Part shown: in pieces, positions 35,272 to 43,257 of the stretch | How positions within the stretch are numbered: position 1 is the first letter of the stretch | How the letters are laid out: each line of letters begins with the position of its first letter | Assembly: GCF_002001175.1 (NCBI RefSeq) | Contig: NZ_MUNT01000010.1 | Span: 154,090-218,089 of the forward strand | From: Rhodanobacter sp. C03 | Lineage (GTDB): Bacteria; Pseudomonadota; Gammaproteobacteria; Xanthomonadales; Rhodanobacteraceae | Reading direction: 5' to 3' | DNA: 64,000 nt | Program-made: the position numbers and the translations under genes | The notes under the pieces: generated by a model | What the model saw: only the letters and a program-made list of their open reading frames with translations | Told to the model about the DNA's origin: nothing | The model's database searches: none

Positions 35272-35715
35272 TCAAGCCTGCACCAGCGCCGCTTCAATGA
35301 ACTGCTGCAGTTGCGTCGCGTTGAGCGCGCTGGACTGCCGCGCGATTTCGCGTCCATGGCGGAACAGGATCAGGGTGGGAATGCTGCGGATGTTGAAGCG
35401 CTGAGCCAGCTGCTGCTCTGCCTCGGTGTCGAGCTTGGCCAGTCGCAGGCGTGGCTCGAACTGGCGTGCCGCCTGCACGAACACAGGTGCAAAGCCGACG
35501 CAGGGTCCGCACCAGGGCGCCCAGAAATCCACCAGCACGGGCAGATCGCCGCGGCCGGTGATCGCGTCGAAGTTCGTGGCGGTCAGTTCGACCGGATGGC
35601 CGTCGAACAATGCCAGTTTGCAGCGGCCGCACGTCGGTTGCTCGCCGATGCGTTCGGCAGGCACGCGATTGAGTGCGCTGCAATGCGGGCAGGGGATGTT
35701 CAGTGGCGTACTCAT
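35272..35715 (-). CDS. trxC: thioredoxin TrxC (zinc-ribbon thioredoxin 2)
   Basis: A 147-residue protein (E. coli TrxC 139). An N-terminal zinc ribbon has two CxxC pairs, CPHCSALN and CGRCK, followed by a thioredoxin domain with active-site WAPWCGPC and cis-Pro in IRSIPTLILF. TrxC is a cytosolic disulfide reductase often induced by oxidative stress. The start at 35715 is fixed by MSTPLNIPCPHC. Confidence 0.96.
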   Translation of the reverse strand: MSTPLNIPCPHCSALNRVPAERIGEQPTCGRCKLALFDGHPVELTATNFDAITGRGDLPVLVDFWAPWCGPCVGFAPVFVQAARQFEPRLRLAKLDTEAEQQLAQRFNIRSIPTLILFRHGREIARQSSALNATQLQQFIEAALVQA

Positions 35716-35816
35716 GGCAGACTCCGGGAATGGGTGGCGCGCAGCGCCATGGCCGTCAAGATGGCGCCGCGAGCAGGCAAATCCAAGCTGGCAACAGGTA
35801 ACCGAAACCGTTGAGC

Positions 35817-36299
35817 ATGCAGAAGCAAGTCCATGAATCCAATGTGCCCATGCCGCGCCGGTTGTTGCGCGGCGTAGTCGCACTCGGCATATGCTGGACC
35901 TTGCCGAACACCTTGCTCGGTGTGCTGGCAGCGCTCATCGGCTTCGCGTTCGGCGCGCGCATGCGCTGGCAGCGGGGCGAACTGGCGCTGGTGGTGCGTC
36001 GCTGGCCGTGGGGAGCGGGTGGTGCGCTGACCCTCGGCAACGTGATAGTGCATACCGGTGAGCGACTGGATACGCCGTGTCTTACTTATGCGCATCGCGC
36101 CGGCCGCGGCGCCGAGCCACCAGTGTCACTGGCCGATCACGAACGTGCGCATGTGTATCAATACCTGTTGCTCGGCCCCTTGTTCCTGCCGCTGTATCTG
36201 CTGTGTGGCGGCATCAGCGTGCGCAATCCGTTCGAGCGTGCGGCGGATCGTTACGCGCAAAGTGGACAGGGCTGGTGGCCATGGGGCGGACGCGGTTGA
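35817..36299 (+). CDS. conserved membrane protein with HExxH motif
   Basis: A 160-residue protein (ATG 35817; TTG 35811 is in frame). Two hydrophobic segments flank its centre: residues 17-45 (VALGICWTLPNTLLGVLAAL) and about 118-134 (LLLGPLFLPLYLLCGG). Between them is a perfect HExxH in ADHERAHVYQY, and after the second helix NPFERAADRYA, which could provide a third Glu ligand. This layout resembles membrane zinc peptidases, but I know no characterised member. It is convergent with the SH3 gene across a 20-bp palindrome. Confidence 0.65.
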   Translation: MQKQVHESNVPMPRRLLRGVVALGICWTLPNTLLGVLAALIGFAFGARMRWQRGELALVVRRWPWGAGGALTLGNVIVHTGERLDTPCLTYAHRAGRGAEPPVSLADHERAHVYQYLLLGPLFLPLYLLCGGISVRNPFERAADRYAQSGQGWWPWGGRG

Positions 36300-36345
36300 G
36301 CAAGCGCCGCAGATGCTGATCCAGCCATGCTGGGATCGGTCACAG

Positions 36346-36365
36346 TGAAACGCCGCGGCGTTTCA
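36346..36365. terminator. 20-bp perfect palindrome between convergent genes (bidirectional terminator candidate)
   Basis: TGAAACGCCGCGGCGTTTCA is its own reverse complement over all 20 bases. It lies 47 bases after the HExxH gene and 24 bases after the end of the oppositely oriented SH3 gene. As RNA it folds into an 8-bp stem on either strand. T-tracts are weak, so it could instead be a protein-binding palindrome. Confidence 0.5.
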
Positions 36366-36388
36366 GGTGGCAGTTTCGCGGGAATCCG

Positions 36389-37216
36389 TCAGTTGCCGTT
36401 GTTGCTCTTGTCGGCAGGTGCCGGCCGCGCCTGTGGCTTGGTCCGCTGGCCCTGATTCGGCGGCGGCCGGTTGCCCTGGCTTGGTGACGGACGATTGCCC
36501 TGATTCGGCGGTGGCCGATTGCTCTGACTTGGCGAAGGGCGATTGCCCTGATTCGGCGGTGGCCGGTTGCCCTGACCTGGCGAGGGGCGATTGCCCGGGT
36601 TCGGCGGTGGCCGGTTGCCCTGACCAGGCGAAGGGCGATTGCCCTGATTCGGTGGCGGCCGATTGCCTTGACCTGGCGAGGGACGATTACCCTGCCCAGG
36701 CGATGGCCGGTGGCCATTGCCGGGATTGCCGATACCGGGGCGCGGTGGCCTGTTTCCGTTGCCCGGCTGCGGGCGTGGCGGTGGTCGATGGGGCGGCCGC
36801 GGCGGTGGGCGGCTGATGATTGGCCGGCGATACCAGACATTGCGCTGACGATAAAACGGGCGGTTGCTGTAATAGTTGCTCCAGTAGGTGCCGATCACGA
36901 AGCTGACGATCGGGATACCGATGTTCGCGCCGTATTCCTGCACCAGCACGGGCTGGTTCTGGTACTGGTACTGGATGAAGGTGCCGGCGACCCAGCCGCG
37001 CGTACCCATGGTGATCACATCGCACCATTCCCAACCGGTGGTGCAACCCTGGATGTTGACCGGAGTGCCGACCGGAACGGTAAGAATGAGTGGATATTCC
37101 GAGTCGGGTCCGGCGCGCAGATTGACATTGCCGGTGACAAAGCCGTCGGCGGCCTGAGCCAGGGCGGGTATAGCCAAGGCGAGAGAAGAAAGAACCAACC
37201 ATGCAAGACGTTTCAT
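36389..37216 (-). CDS. exported SH3-domain protein with octapeptide-repeat tail
   Basis: A 275-residue protein. Signal peptide (LSSLALAIPALAQAA), then a bacterial SH3 domain (about 25-90) opening with GFVTGNVNLRAGPDSEYPLI and containing TGWEWCDVITMGTRGWVAG. A second block, EYGANIGIPIVSFVIGTYWSNYYSNRPFYR, is shared with the paralogue at 39077. The C-terminal half is Pro-rich with eleven tandem octapeptides of the form GNRP[SP]P[GNS]Q. The ATG at 37216 has an AGGAGG ribosome site; the GTG at 37225 lies in it. It is probably a cell-wall or outer-surface protein. Confidence 0.85.
   Translation of the reverse strand: MKRLAWLVLSSLALAIPALAQAADGFVTGNVNLRAGPDSEYPLILTVPVGTPVNIQGCTTGWEWCDVITMGTRGWVAGTFIQYQYQNQPVLVQEYGANIGIPIVSFVIGTYWSNYYSNRPFYRQRNVWYRRPIISRPPPRPPHRPPPRPQPGNGNRPPRPGIGNPGNGHRPSPGQGNRPSPGQGNRPPPNQGNRPSPGQGNRPPPNPGNRPSPGQGNRPPPNQGNRPSPSQSNRPPPNQGNRPSPSQGNRPPPNQGQRTKPQARPAPADKSNNGN
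36452..36715. repeat. in-frame 24-bp tandem repeats encoding GNRPxPxQ
   Basis: About eleven 24-bp units inside the SH3 gene. Units alternate between PSPGQ and PPPNQ types, giving a 48-bp higher-order period. Copies differ mostly by silent or conservative changes, so the repeat is old but still regular. Such arrays can change in length by slippage. Confidence 0.85.
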
Positions 37217-37392
37217 TGATGACACCTCCTGAGTTGTCGTCCGATAACCATCTTCCCCAAGACCCTCATGTCTGGCGATGTATGCCGGGCCACTTTGAGC
37301 CGGTTGCAGTTGTCGTGCAAGCGGCGTGGCCGGCTCGAGTTTCCTTGCGCGGATGAGCGTTGATGCGTTGCCTATCAGGTATGGGCCGGCGC

Positions 37393-38472
37393 TCAGACGT
37401 GCTCGCGGTAGGCGCGCCGCAGCAACTCATGGAAGTGATGCACCGCGTTTTCGCGCAGCGGATTGAGCCGACCCGCCTCGTACGAACCGGAGGCGAGGCC
37501 ACGCTGCACGTCCTGGCAGATCGTCACGTCCTCGTCCTGTACTTCGTCGCTGAACGCGATGTCCCTGGCGCGGCGTGCCAGCGCCTCGGGTGTGGTCGCC
37601 GGCGCGTAATAGAAATCGAATTCGACCAGGCAGCGATCGACGCCCAGCGGCAGCACGCGGTTGGTCTGCAGGCGGCCGGGCAGGATGTTGAGCATCGCGT
37701 TCGGATACAGGAAGTAGTACAGCGCCTCGCCGCTGCCGTATAGATCGTCGCCGCTGTCCAGTGGACTGAACTGGAACGAATACCACTCGGCCGTCTCGGT
37801 GATGTAGCTGCGGTAGTCGAGCACGCTGTTGAGGCCCGGATGGATGTGCGGCACGTGGTAACCCTCCAGGTAGTTGTCCACGTACACCTTCCAGTTGCAT
37901 GCCACTTCCCAGCTGGCGCGGTGATGGAATTCAAAACCGGCCAGCGAGCGATCGGGTCCCAGTCGTGCGTCGATGCCCGCAACGAATTCGTCGAATGGCG
38001 GGGCTTCGCCGGTGGCGACGAACACCAGTCCCTGCCATACCTGCACAGGTACTTCCGGCAGGCGGATCGTGGCCGGATCGAAGTCCGGCGTGCGACCCAT
38101 TTCCGGTGCGCCGCGCAGCACGCCATCCAGTCCATAGGTCCAGCCGTGGTAGCGGCAGCGCAGCGCGGTCGCGCCGCGGCCATCGCAACTGGCGATCGGC
38201 CCGGCGCGATGCCGGCAGACGTTGTGGAACGCGCGAATCGTGGACTCGTCGCTGCGCACGATCAGCAGGGGCAGCCCGGCAATCGCGGTCACCACATGAT
38301 CGCCCACGCCACTCAACTGCGATTGATGGCATACCAGCTGCCAGCTCCGCGCGAACACCACCGTGGCATCCAGGGCCGGCATGCGTGAGTCGGTGTAGTA
38401 GCGCGCCGGTAGCGCCAGCGCGTGGGTCAACGGTTGCGCGGCGAGCACGTCGGGAGCGAACAGGTCAGTCAT
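37393..38472 (-). CDS. Rieske-type aromatic ring-hydroxylating oxygenase alpha subunit family
   Basis: A 359-residue protein with an N-terminal Rieske domain (NVCRHRAGPIAS and CRYHGWTYGLDG, the CxH...CxxH pattern) and a C-terminal mononuclear-iron domain. NWKVYVDNYLEGYHVPHIHPGL holds the bridging Asp/Glu and the iron histidines. Similar proteins include choline and carnitine monooxygenase and related single-component oxygenases. The substrate is unknown and no reductase gene is adjacent. It lies between two SH3 paralogues. Confidence 0.88.
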   Translation of the reverse strand: MTDLFAPDVLAAQPLTHALALPARYYTDSRMPALDATVVFARSWQLVCHQSQLSGVGDHVVTAIAGLPLLIVRSDESTIRAFHNVCRHRAGPIASCDGRGATALRCRYHGWTYGLDGVLRGAPEMGRTPDFDPATIRLPEVPVQVWQGLVFVATGEAPPFDEFVAGIDARLGPDRSLAGFEFHHRASWEVACNWKVYVDNYLEGYHVPHIHPGLNSVLDYRSYITETAEWYSFQFSPLDSGDDLYGSGEALYYFLYPNAMLNILPGRLQTNRVLPLGVDRCLVEFDFYYAPATTPEALARRARDIAFSDEVQDEDVTICQDVQRGLASGSYEAGRLNPLRENAVHHFHELLRRAYREHV

Positions 38473-38548
38473 GGGCTACGCGCCGGTCAGATGCGATGCC
38501 GGAGTATTGACCGTCGCGAGCGCCACGGGAAGGGTGCGATGGTGCCCC

Positions 38549-39004
38549 CTAGTGCACGCTGACCAGCTCGATATCGAAGATCAGCGTGGCGTTCGGCGGT
38601 ACCACGTTGCCGACGCTGCGGCCGCCATAGCCAAGTTTCGGCGGAATCAGCAAGGTGCGCTTACCGCCCGCGCGCATGCCCTTGATACCCCGATCCCAGC
38701 CGGGAATGACCTTGCCGTCGCCGAGGGTGAAGCTGATCGTCTGGCCGTGATCGTACGAGCTGTCGACTTTCGCGCCGTGGTGGTCCTTCGCGTTCTCGTC
38801 GTACAGCCAGCCGGTGTAGTTGAGTTCGACCTCGCTGCCATTGCGGGCGACCGCGCCGGTACCGACCTGCTGGTCGATCACGCTCAGTTGGGTGGGCTCG
38901 GCGGCGGAGGCAGCGTGCGACAGCATGAGCACGGTGGCGAACAGCAGGGTGACGAACGGCAACAGGGATCGGCGCACCGGAAGATCCTGGTTCAAGTGAG
39001 TCAT
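38549..39004 (-). CDS. exported FKBP-type peptidyl-prolyl isomerase
   Basis: A 151-residue protein with a signal peptide (LLFATVLMLSHAASA) and one FKBP domain: VELNYTGWLYDENAKD, FTLGDGKVIPGWDRGIKGMRAGGKRTLLIPPKLGYGG and VVPPNATLIFDIELV. All are characteristic of the FK506-binding fold with its active-site aromatic residues. It should assist folding in the periplasm. No clear ribosome site precedes the start. Confidence 0.93.
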   Translation of the reverse strand: MTHLNQDLPVRRSLLPFVTLLFATVLMLSHAASAAEPTQLSVIDQQVGTGAVARNGSEVELNYTGWLYDENAKDHHGAKVDSSYDHGQTISFTLGDGKVIPGWDRGIKGMRAGGKRTLLIPPKLGYGGRSVGNVVPPNATLIFDIELVSVH

Positions 39005-39018
39005 CAGTCTAACTAAAG

Positions 39019-39057
39019 CAGCGGGGCCGGATGATGGAAAATCATCCGACCCCGCTG
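39019..39057 (-). terminator. hairpin downstream of the second SH3 gene
   Basis: On the minus strand, CAGCGGGG and CGGATGAT pair with ATCATCCG and CCCCGCTG around a TTTCC loop, with one central mismatch that becomes a G-T type pair. It follows the SH3 stop by 20 bases and ends with CTTTAGTTAG. It can end the SH3 transcript before the FKBP gene. Confidence 0.75.
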
Positions 39058-39076
39058 ACGTCTGCGCGATCAGTTC

Positions 39077-39907
39077 TCAATGACCGCCGTTATCACCATG
39101 ATCGTCCTTGTGCTCGACGGGTTTGGCCTCGGGACGCGCATGCGCTTGCGGTTGACCGCGACCCTGGGTGGCCTGCTCCGGACGGGGCCCGGGATTTGGT
39201 CCACGCTGCGGCTGACCACCGGCCTGCTGCGGGCGCTGATATTGCGGCTCGGGGCGTGCATGTGCTGCAGGCTGCGTTTCTGCAGGAGCTGCCGGACGAT
39301 TACCACCCGGACGCATGTCACGCTCCGGTGACCTGCCACCCTGATCGGTATGCGCGGGATACCCTGGACTCACCGGCCCCAGATGCCCTAGCCGCTGGTC
39401 AGGACGATTTCCATTGGATCCATGCCACTGTCCCGGGCCACCACCCTGATACGGGCGGTTCATCGGCCGCGGCGGTGCACGGTGTGGCATGGGGCGGCTG
39501 TACCAGGTGGCACGATCGCGATAGAACGGCCGTCCACGGTAGTAGTTGTCCCAGTAGCTGCCGATCACGAAGCTCACGATCGGAATGCCGATCTGCGCAC
39601 CGTACTCAGGCAGCAGCACCGGCTGGTCCTGGTATTCGTACTGGATGAAATTACCGGCGATCCAGCCGCGACTGCCGTCGTTGGCGTTGATTACATCGCA
39701 CCACTCCCAGCCATCGGTACAGCCCTGTACGTCGACTTCGGTGCCGGCGGGGAGCTGGTCTACCAGCGGATAACTCGGGTCGGGGCCGGCACGCAGATTG
39801 ACGTTGCCTGTGACATAGCCATCCGCTGCCTGTGCGAGCGCGGGGAAGGCCAGTGAAAGTGACGCCAATGACAGTGATGCAAGAGCAAGACGTGTCAGCC
39901 GATTCAT
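39077..39907 (-). CDS. exported SH3-domain protein, paralogue of the 36389 gene
   Basis: A 276-residue protein. Signal peptide (ASLSLAFPALAQAA), bacterial SH3 domain opening GYVTGNVNLRAGPDPSYPLV with TDGWEWCDVINANDGSRGWIAG, and the block EYGAQIGIPIVSFVIGSYWDNYYRGRPFYR, nearly identical to the paralogue. The C-terminal 130 residues are Pro/Gln/Gly-rich without the regular octapeptide. Both proteins seem to come from a duplication whose tails diverged. It is likely an envelope protein. Confidence 0.85.
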   Translation of the reverse strand: MNRLTRLALASLSLASLSLAFPALAQAADGYVTGNVNLRAGPDPSYPLVDQLPAGTEVDVQGCTDGWEWCDVINANDGSRGWIAGNFIQYEYQDQPVLLPEYGAQIGIPIVSFVIGSYWDNYYRGRPFYRDRATWYSRPMPHRAPPRPMNRPYQGGGPGQWHGSNGNRPDQRLGHLGPVSPGYPAHTDQGGRSPERDMRPGGNRPAAPAETQPAAHARPEPQYQRPQQAGGQPQRGPNPGPRPEQATQGRGQPQAHARPEAKPVEHKDDHGDNGGH

Positions 39908-40028
39908 GCGTGCGATCTCCCGCGGGTGGATGTCGCCTGCAGTATATGCGCGTGTCGGCATACCGGTGTCGAGGGCTGATCGGAGGCGGGTTATATCCGG
40001 TACATCGCCGGTATATCGACGGTACAGC

Positions 40029-40631
40029 TCAGCCTGTTGTCCGTGCCACGAAGCGCAGTGCCACCGAGTTCATGCAGTAACGCAGGCCGGTCGGTCGCGG
40101 CCCATCGTCGAAGACATGGCCGAGATGGCTGTCGCAGCCGGCGCAGCTGATCGCGGTGCGGTCCATGCCGAAGCTGTTGTCGCCACGCTGGATAACATTG
40201 CGCGCCGCGATCGGCTGCCAGAAGCTGGGCCAGCCGGTGCCGGAGTCGAATTCGGTCGCCGCGTCGTACAGTGCGGTGGCACAGGCGGCACAGCGGAACA
40301 GGCCCGCGGTGGCGGGTTTCTCATGCTCGCCGCTGAATGCCATCTCGGTACCGTCGTGGCGCATGATTTCGTACGCCGCCGGCGACAGCCGCTGCCGCCA
40401 TTGCGCATCGGCCAGTACCAGCTTGGGTACCTGGCGCGGACCAAGGTCGCGACCATCGTCGCCGAAGATTTCCAGCAGCACGCTGTCGGGCTTGCCGATC
40501 GGAGTGTTGGCGGCGGCGAACAGGCGCGGGATGACCAGGCCGCCACCGGCTACCAGTAGCGCGCCGCCGGTGAATGCCGCGCGCAGGAAGCGGCGGCGAT
40601 CCATCGCGAGGGTTTCATCGATGCGTGACAT
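40029..40631 (-). CDS. msrB: Tat-exported peptide-methionine (R)-S-oxide reductase MsrB
   Basis: A 200-residue protein with a twin-arginine signal (DRRRFLRAAFTGGALLVAGG) and an MsrB domain. Zinc-binding pairs CAAC and CAGC, the substrate motif GTGWPSFW and the catalytic Cys in RYCMNSVALRF are all present. It repairs methionine sulfoxide in the R form outside the cytosol. It lies downstream of dipZ with a REP element between (107-base gap). DipZ can provide electrons across the membrane, so the two fit one repair pathway. Confidence 0.93.
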   Translation of the reverse strand: MSRIDETLAMDRRRFLRAAFTGGALLVAGGGLVIPRLFAAANTPIGKPDSVLLEIFGDDGRDLGPRQVPKLVLADAQWRQRLSPAAYEIMRHDGTEMAFSGEHEKPATAGLFRCAACATALYDAATEFDSGTGWPSFWQPIAARNVIQRGDNSFGMDRTAISCAGCDSHLGHVFDDGPRPTGLRYCMNSVALRFVARTTG

Positions 40632-40654
40632 GGCAACCTCCGTGGGTGAGTTTC

Positions 40655-40726
40655 TGTGGGAGCGACTTCGGTCGCGATTGCTTTTCAAATCGCGCAAGGG
40701 CATCGCGACTGAAGTCGCTCCTACGA
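40655..40726. repeat. REP-type paired inverted repeat, copy 2
   Basis: TGTGGGAGCGACTTCGGTCG at 40655 and the inverted CGACTGAAGTCGCTCCTACG (40704-40723). Same design as the copies at 27191 and 43926. It fills most of the dipZ-msrB gap and could alter msrB transcript stability or read-through. Confidence 0.85.
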
Positions 40727-40738
40727 GAGCAAAAGCGA

Positions 40739-42460
40739 TCAGCCGAACGTGAAGGCATACGCCTGCACACCCGGATCGAGGAAGGTGATCTGGAACAGCC
40801 GCTCGCCGCTGCCGTTGGCCTGACGCACCAGCTGGTACAGGCGCTGTGCGGTGATCGTGCCGTTACCGTCGGCGTCGGTATCCATGCCGTGGTCGGCACC
40901 AGGCGCGTTGCCGTCGATGGTGACGCGGAAGCGGATCGGCTTGCCGTCGCTGGCGGGGCCGAGCACCAGGTGCAGGTCACGGCCACGGAAGCGGTAGACG
41001 ATGGCACCACCGGCCTGGTCGAGCTGGGCGCTTTCGCCGTGCACATTCCAGTGACCGTCGAGCGACCATTGATCCGCGGCGAGTGCGTCAGGCGCGTGGT
41101 ATTCCGCAGCGTCGTCATGCGCCGCCTTGCCGCCAACGAAGTTCTGCGCACGGGCGTAGCCGACGTAGGTTTCCGGCGAGCGGGTGGGGTCGTTCGACGC
41201 GGCGGCTTCGACGCCGTGATGGTCATCGCTGACGTAGCCGCCGGGCAGATCCTTCTGGCCCGCCGAGGTGAGCAGCTGGCGGATCACGTCCTCGCTTTCC
41301 TGGTAGCCGCCTTCGCCGAAATGGTGATGGCGGATCTGCCCCTGCGCGTCGATGAAGTAATGCGCCGGCCAGTATTCGTTGTTGAAGCCTTTCCAGATTG
41401 CATAGTCGTTGTCGAGCGCGACCGGGTAATCGACGCCGAGATCCTTGACCGCCTTGGCCACGTTGGCCGGATCCTTCTCAAACGCGAACTCCGGCGCATG
41501 CACGCCGATCACCACCAGGCCGTGATCCTTGTACTTGTCGGCCCAGCCGCGCACATACGGCAGCGAGCGGATGCAGTTGATGCAGGAGTAGGTCCAGAAG
41601 TCGACCAGCACCACCTTGCCACGCAGCGATTCAGTGGCCAGTGGCGGACTGTTGAGCCATTGCGTGGCGCCGGCCAGCGACGGCATCTGGCCTTCCACCG
41701 GCAGTGGGTCGCCGGCTTTCAACACGGGTTCGGGCGCGGGTGCCGGGCGCACCGCATTGATCAGCTTCTGTTCGATGCCACCGGTGCTGGCCAGCGAGAC
41801 GCGGGTGAGCAGGCCGGTATCCAGCCCCAGCGCGATCGCGGCGACGCCGCACAGCACCAGCACGCCGAGTGCGCGACGCACCCACTCACCAGCGCCGAGC
41901 GAGCGTTTCATCAAGCCGAAAACCTTGCCGCCGATCAGCAGCGCCAGGCCGAGCGATGTCGCCGCGCCGGCGGCATAGGTGAGCAGCAGCAAGGTGGTCT
42001 GCACACTGGCGCCATTCAGCGCCGCACCGGTCAGCAGCAGGCCGAGGATCGGCCCCGCGCAGGGTGCCCATAGCAGGCCGGTGGCTACACCAAGGCCGGC
42101 CGCGCCCCAAATCGAATCGCTACCGCCGGCTGAGCGCTGCGACAGCCGGTTGCCCAGCGCCACGAACGGGCGGCTGATCCACTCGGCCAGATGGGTCGAC
42201 AGCAGGGTCAGGCCGAGGAAGGCCAGTACCACCATTGCCACGTAGCGGCCGAACTGGTTGGCGTGGACTGCCCAGCCACCGCCCAGGGCGGCCAGGGTGG
42301 CCACCGCGGAAAACGTGATCGCCATGCCCAGCAGCATCGGCAGGCCGTTGCGCATGAAGGGCTTGTCGGAACGGGCGAACACGAACGGCAGCACCGGCAG
42401 GATGCAAGGGCTGAGGATGGTCAGTACGCCGCCGAGGTAGGCGAGGATCAACACGAGCAT
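40739..42460 (-). CDS. DipZ-like CcdA-thioredoxin fusion, transmembrane electron carrier
   Basis: A 573-residue protein of three parts. Residues 1-235 form a CcdA-type membrane domain with redox cysteines in SPCILPVLPF (Cys19) and WAPCAGPILG. Residues about 250-400 form a periplasmic TlpA-like thioredoxin domain with active site SCINC. The C-terminal 150 residues are a beta-rich, carbohydrate-binding-like domain typical of DipZ. It moves reducing power from cytosolic thioredoxin to periplasmic targets. The promoter at 42492-42517 matches an ECF sigma consensus. MsrB is the likely client. Confidence 0.93.
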   Translation of the reverse strand: MLVLILAYLGGVLTILSPCILPVLPFVFARSDKPFMRNGLPMLLGMAITFSAVATLAALGGGWAVHANQFGRYVAMVVLAFLGLTLLSTHLAEWISRPFVALGNRLSQRSAGGSDSIWGAAGLGVATGLLWAPCAGPILGLLLTGAALNGASVQTTLLLLTYAAGAATSLGLALLIGGKVFGLMKRSLGAGEWVRRALGVLVLCGVAAIALGLDTGLLTRVSLASTGGIEQKLINAVRPAPAPEPVLKAGDPLPVEGQMPSLAGATQWLNSPPLATESLRGKVVLVDFWTYSCINCIRSLPYVRGWADKYKDHGLVVIGVHAPEFAFEKDPANVAKAVKDLGVDYPVALDNDYAIWKGFNNEYWPAHYFIDAQGQIRHHHFGEGGYQESEDVIRQLLTSAGQKDLPGGYVSDDHHGVEAAASNDPTRSPETYVGYARAQNFVGGKAAHDDAAEYHAPDALAADQWSLDGHWNVHGESAQLDQAGGAIVYRFRGRDLHLVLGPASDGKPIRFRVTIDGNAPGADHGMDTDADGNGTITAQRLYQLVRQANGSGERLFQITFLDPGVQAYAFTFG

Positions 42461-42491
42461 GGAGCGTCATCCGTGGGAGGTTGTCTGGTTA

Positions 42492-42517
42492 TTCGCCGGC
42501 AGTCTGGCAGCGGTTAC
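42492..42517 (-). promoter_or_regulatory. ECF sigma promoter for dipZ-msrB (GTAACC-N16-CGAA)
   Basis: On the minus strand GTAACC (42517-42512) is followed after exactly 16 bases by CGAA (42495-42492), which lies about 31 bases before the dipZ ATG. This is the promoter consensus I recall for the Caulobacter SigF/NrsF system. The adjacent sigma factor gene is the expected reader. Confidence 0.82.
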
Positions 42518-42530
42518 CTGCAGGTACGAA

Positions 42531-42556
42531 GTAACGCTGGCCGTAGATGCAGCGAA
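42531..42556 (+). promoter_or_regulatory. ECF sigma promoter for the sigma-nrsF operon (GTAACG-N16-CGAA)
   Basis: On the plus strand GTAACG (42531-42536) is followed after exactly 16 bases by CGAA (42553-42556), about 31 bases before the sigma factor ATG at 42588. It differs from the dipZ promoter by one base in the -35 element. It implies autoregulation. The two -35 elements are 13 bases apart and face away from each other. Confidence 0.8.
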
Positions 42557-42587
42557 GACCTGATAGACGTTCCGTCGTGGACCGAGC

Positions 42588-43253
42588 ATGTCGCAAACCT
42601 TGACCGCCACCGGCTTCATGGGTCTAGATAGTGGACTTTCCCGTGGGATGAGTCTCGTCCGGACCGTGCCAGTCGAATCCGCCGCCGCCAGCACCAGCGA
42701 AACGCCCGACCAGCGTCGGGCGGCGTGGATGGCTGCCGCGCAGGCCGGCGACCGACGCGCCTACGAGAAACTGCTGGCCGATTCGGTGGCGCTGATCAAG
42801 GCGGCGGCGCGACGCCAGGGTGTGGCGCAGGACCATCTGGATGACGTGGTGCAGGAGACTTTGATCACCGTACATCGCGTGCGGCACACCTACGATCCAA
42901 GCCGTTCGTACGATGCGTGGCTCACCGCGATCGCCAACCGCCGCGCGATCGACGCGCTGCGCAGCCGCGGTCGGCGCGACAGCCGCGAGCTGCACGACGA
43001 ATTCGCACTCGACAGTCATCCCGATACTGACGATGCCAGTGCCGCCACCGAAAGCGGGCAGCGTGCGCAGCGCCTGCGCGAGGCGATCGCCGAATTGCCG
43101 CCGGGTCAGCGCGAGGCGGTGGAGCAACTGGGCCTGCGCGAGCGCTCGCTGAGCGAGGCGGCCGAAATCACTGGGCGCAACACGGGTGCGCTGAAAGTGA
43201 ACCTGCATCGCGCGCTGAAGGCGCTGCGTGAACGTTTCCATGGAGAACCCTGA
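42588..43253 (+). CDS. ECF-type RNA polymerase sigma factor (SigF/NrsF-associated type)
   Basis: A 221-residue sigma-70 factor with only regions 2 and 4. Region 2 has DDVVQETLITVHRVRHTYDPSRSYDAWLTAIANRRAIDALR; region 4 has IAELPPGQREAVEQLGLRERSLSEAAEITGRNTGALKVNLHRALKAL (split here by my reading, helix-turn-helix at the end). About 50 extra N-terminal residues make ATG 42618 or 42648 alternative starts. An anti-sigma gene of the NrsF family follows directly. Matched promoters lie upstream and on the divergent dipZ side. Confidence 0.93.
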   Translation: MSQTLTATGFMGLDSGLSRGMSLVRTVPVESAAASTSETPDQRRAAWMAAAQAGDRRAYEKLLADSVALIKAAARRQGVAQDHLDDVVQETLITVHRVRHTYDPSRSYDAWLTAIANRRAIDALRSRGRRDSRELHDEFALDSHPDTDDASAATESGQRAQRLREAIAELPPGQREAVEQLGLRERSLSEAAEITGRNTGALKVNLHRALKALRERFHGEP

Positions 43254-43257
43254 GGCC

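Noticed and set aside
35797..35802. GTAACC upstream of the HExxH membrane gene as a further ECF promoter
   Set aside because: No CGAA 16 bases downstream. Other GTAAC occurrences I noticed (for example near 25450, 47664 and 60695) fail the same test.
33622..35814. 730-codon plus-strand frame across the S10 peptidase and trxC
   Set aside because: It spans two well-supported minus-strand genes and the gap between them, which no real gene would do.
36452..36715. Regular 24-bp repeats considered as a CRISPR array
   Set aside because: No spacers: units are contiguous, in frame and encode GNRPxPxQ; it is a coding tandem repeat.
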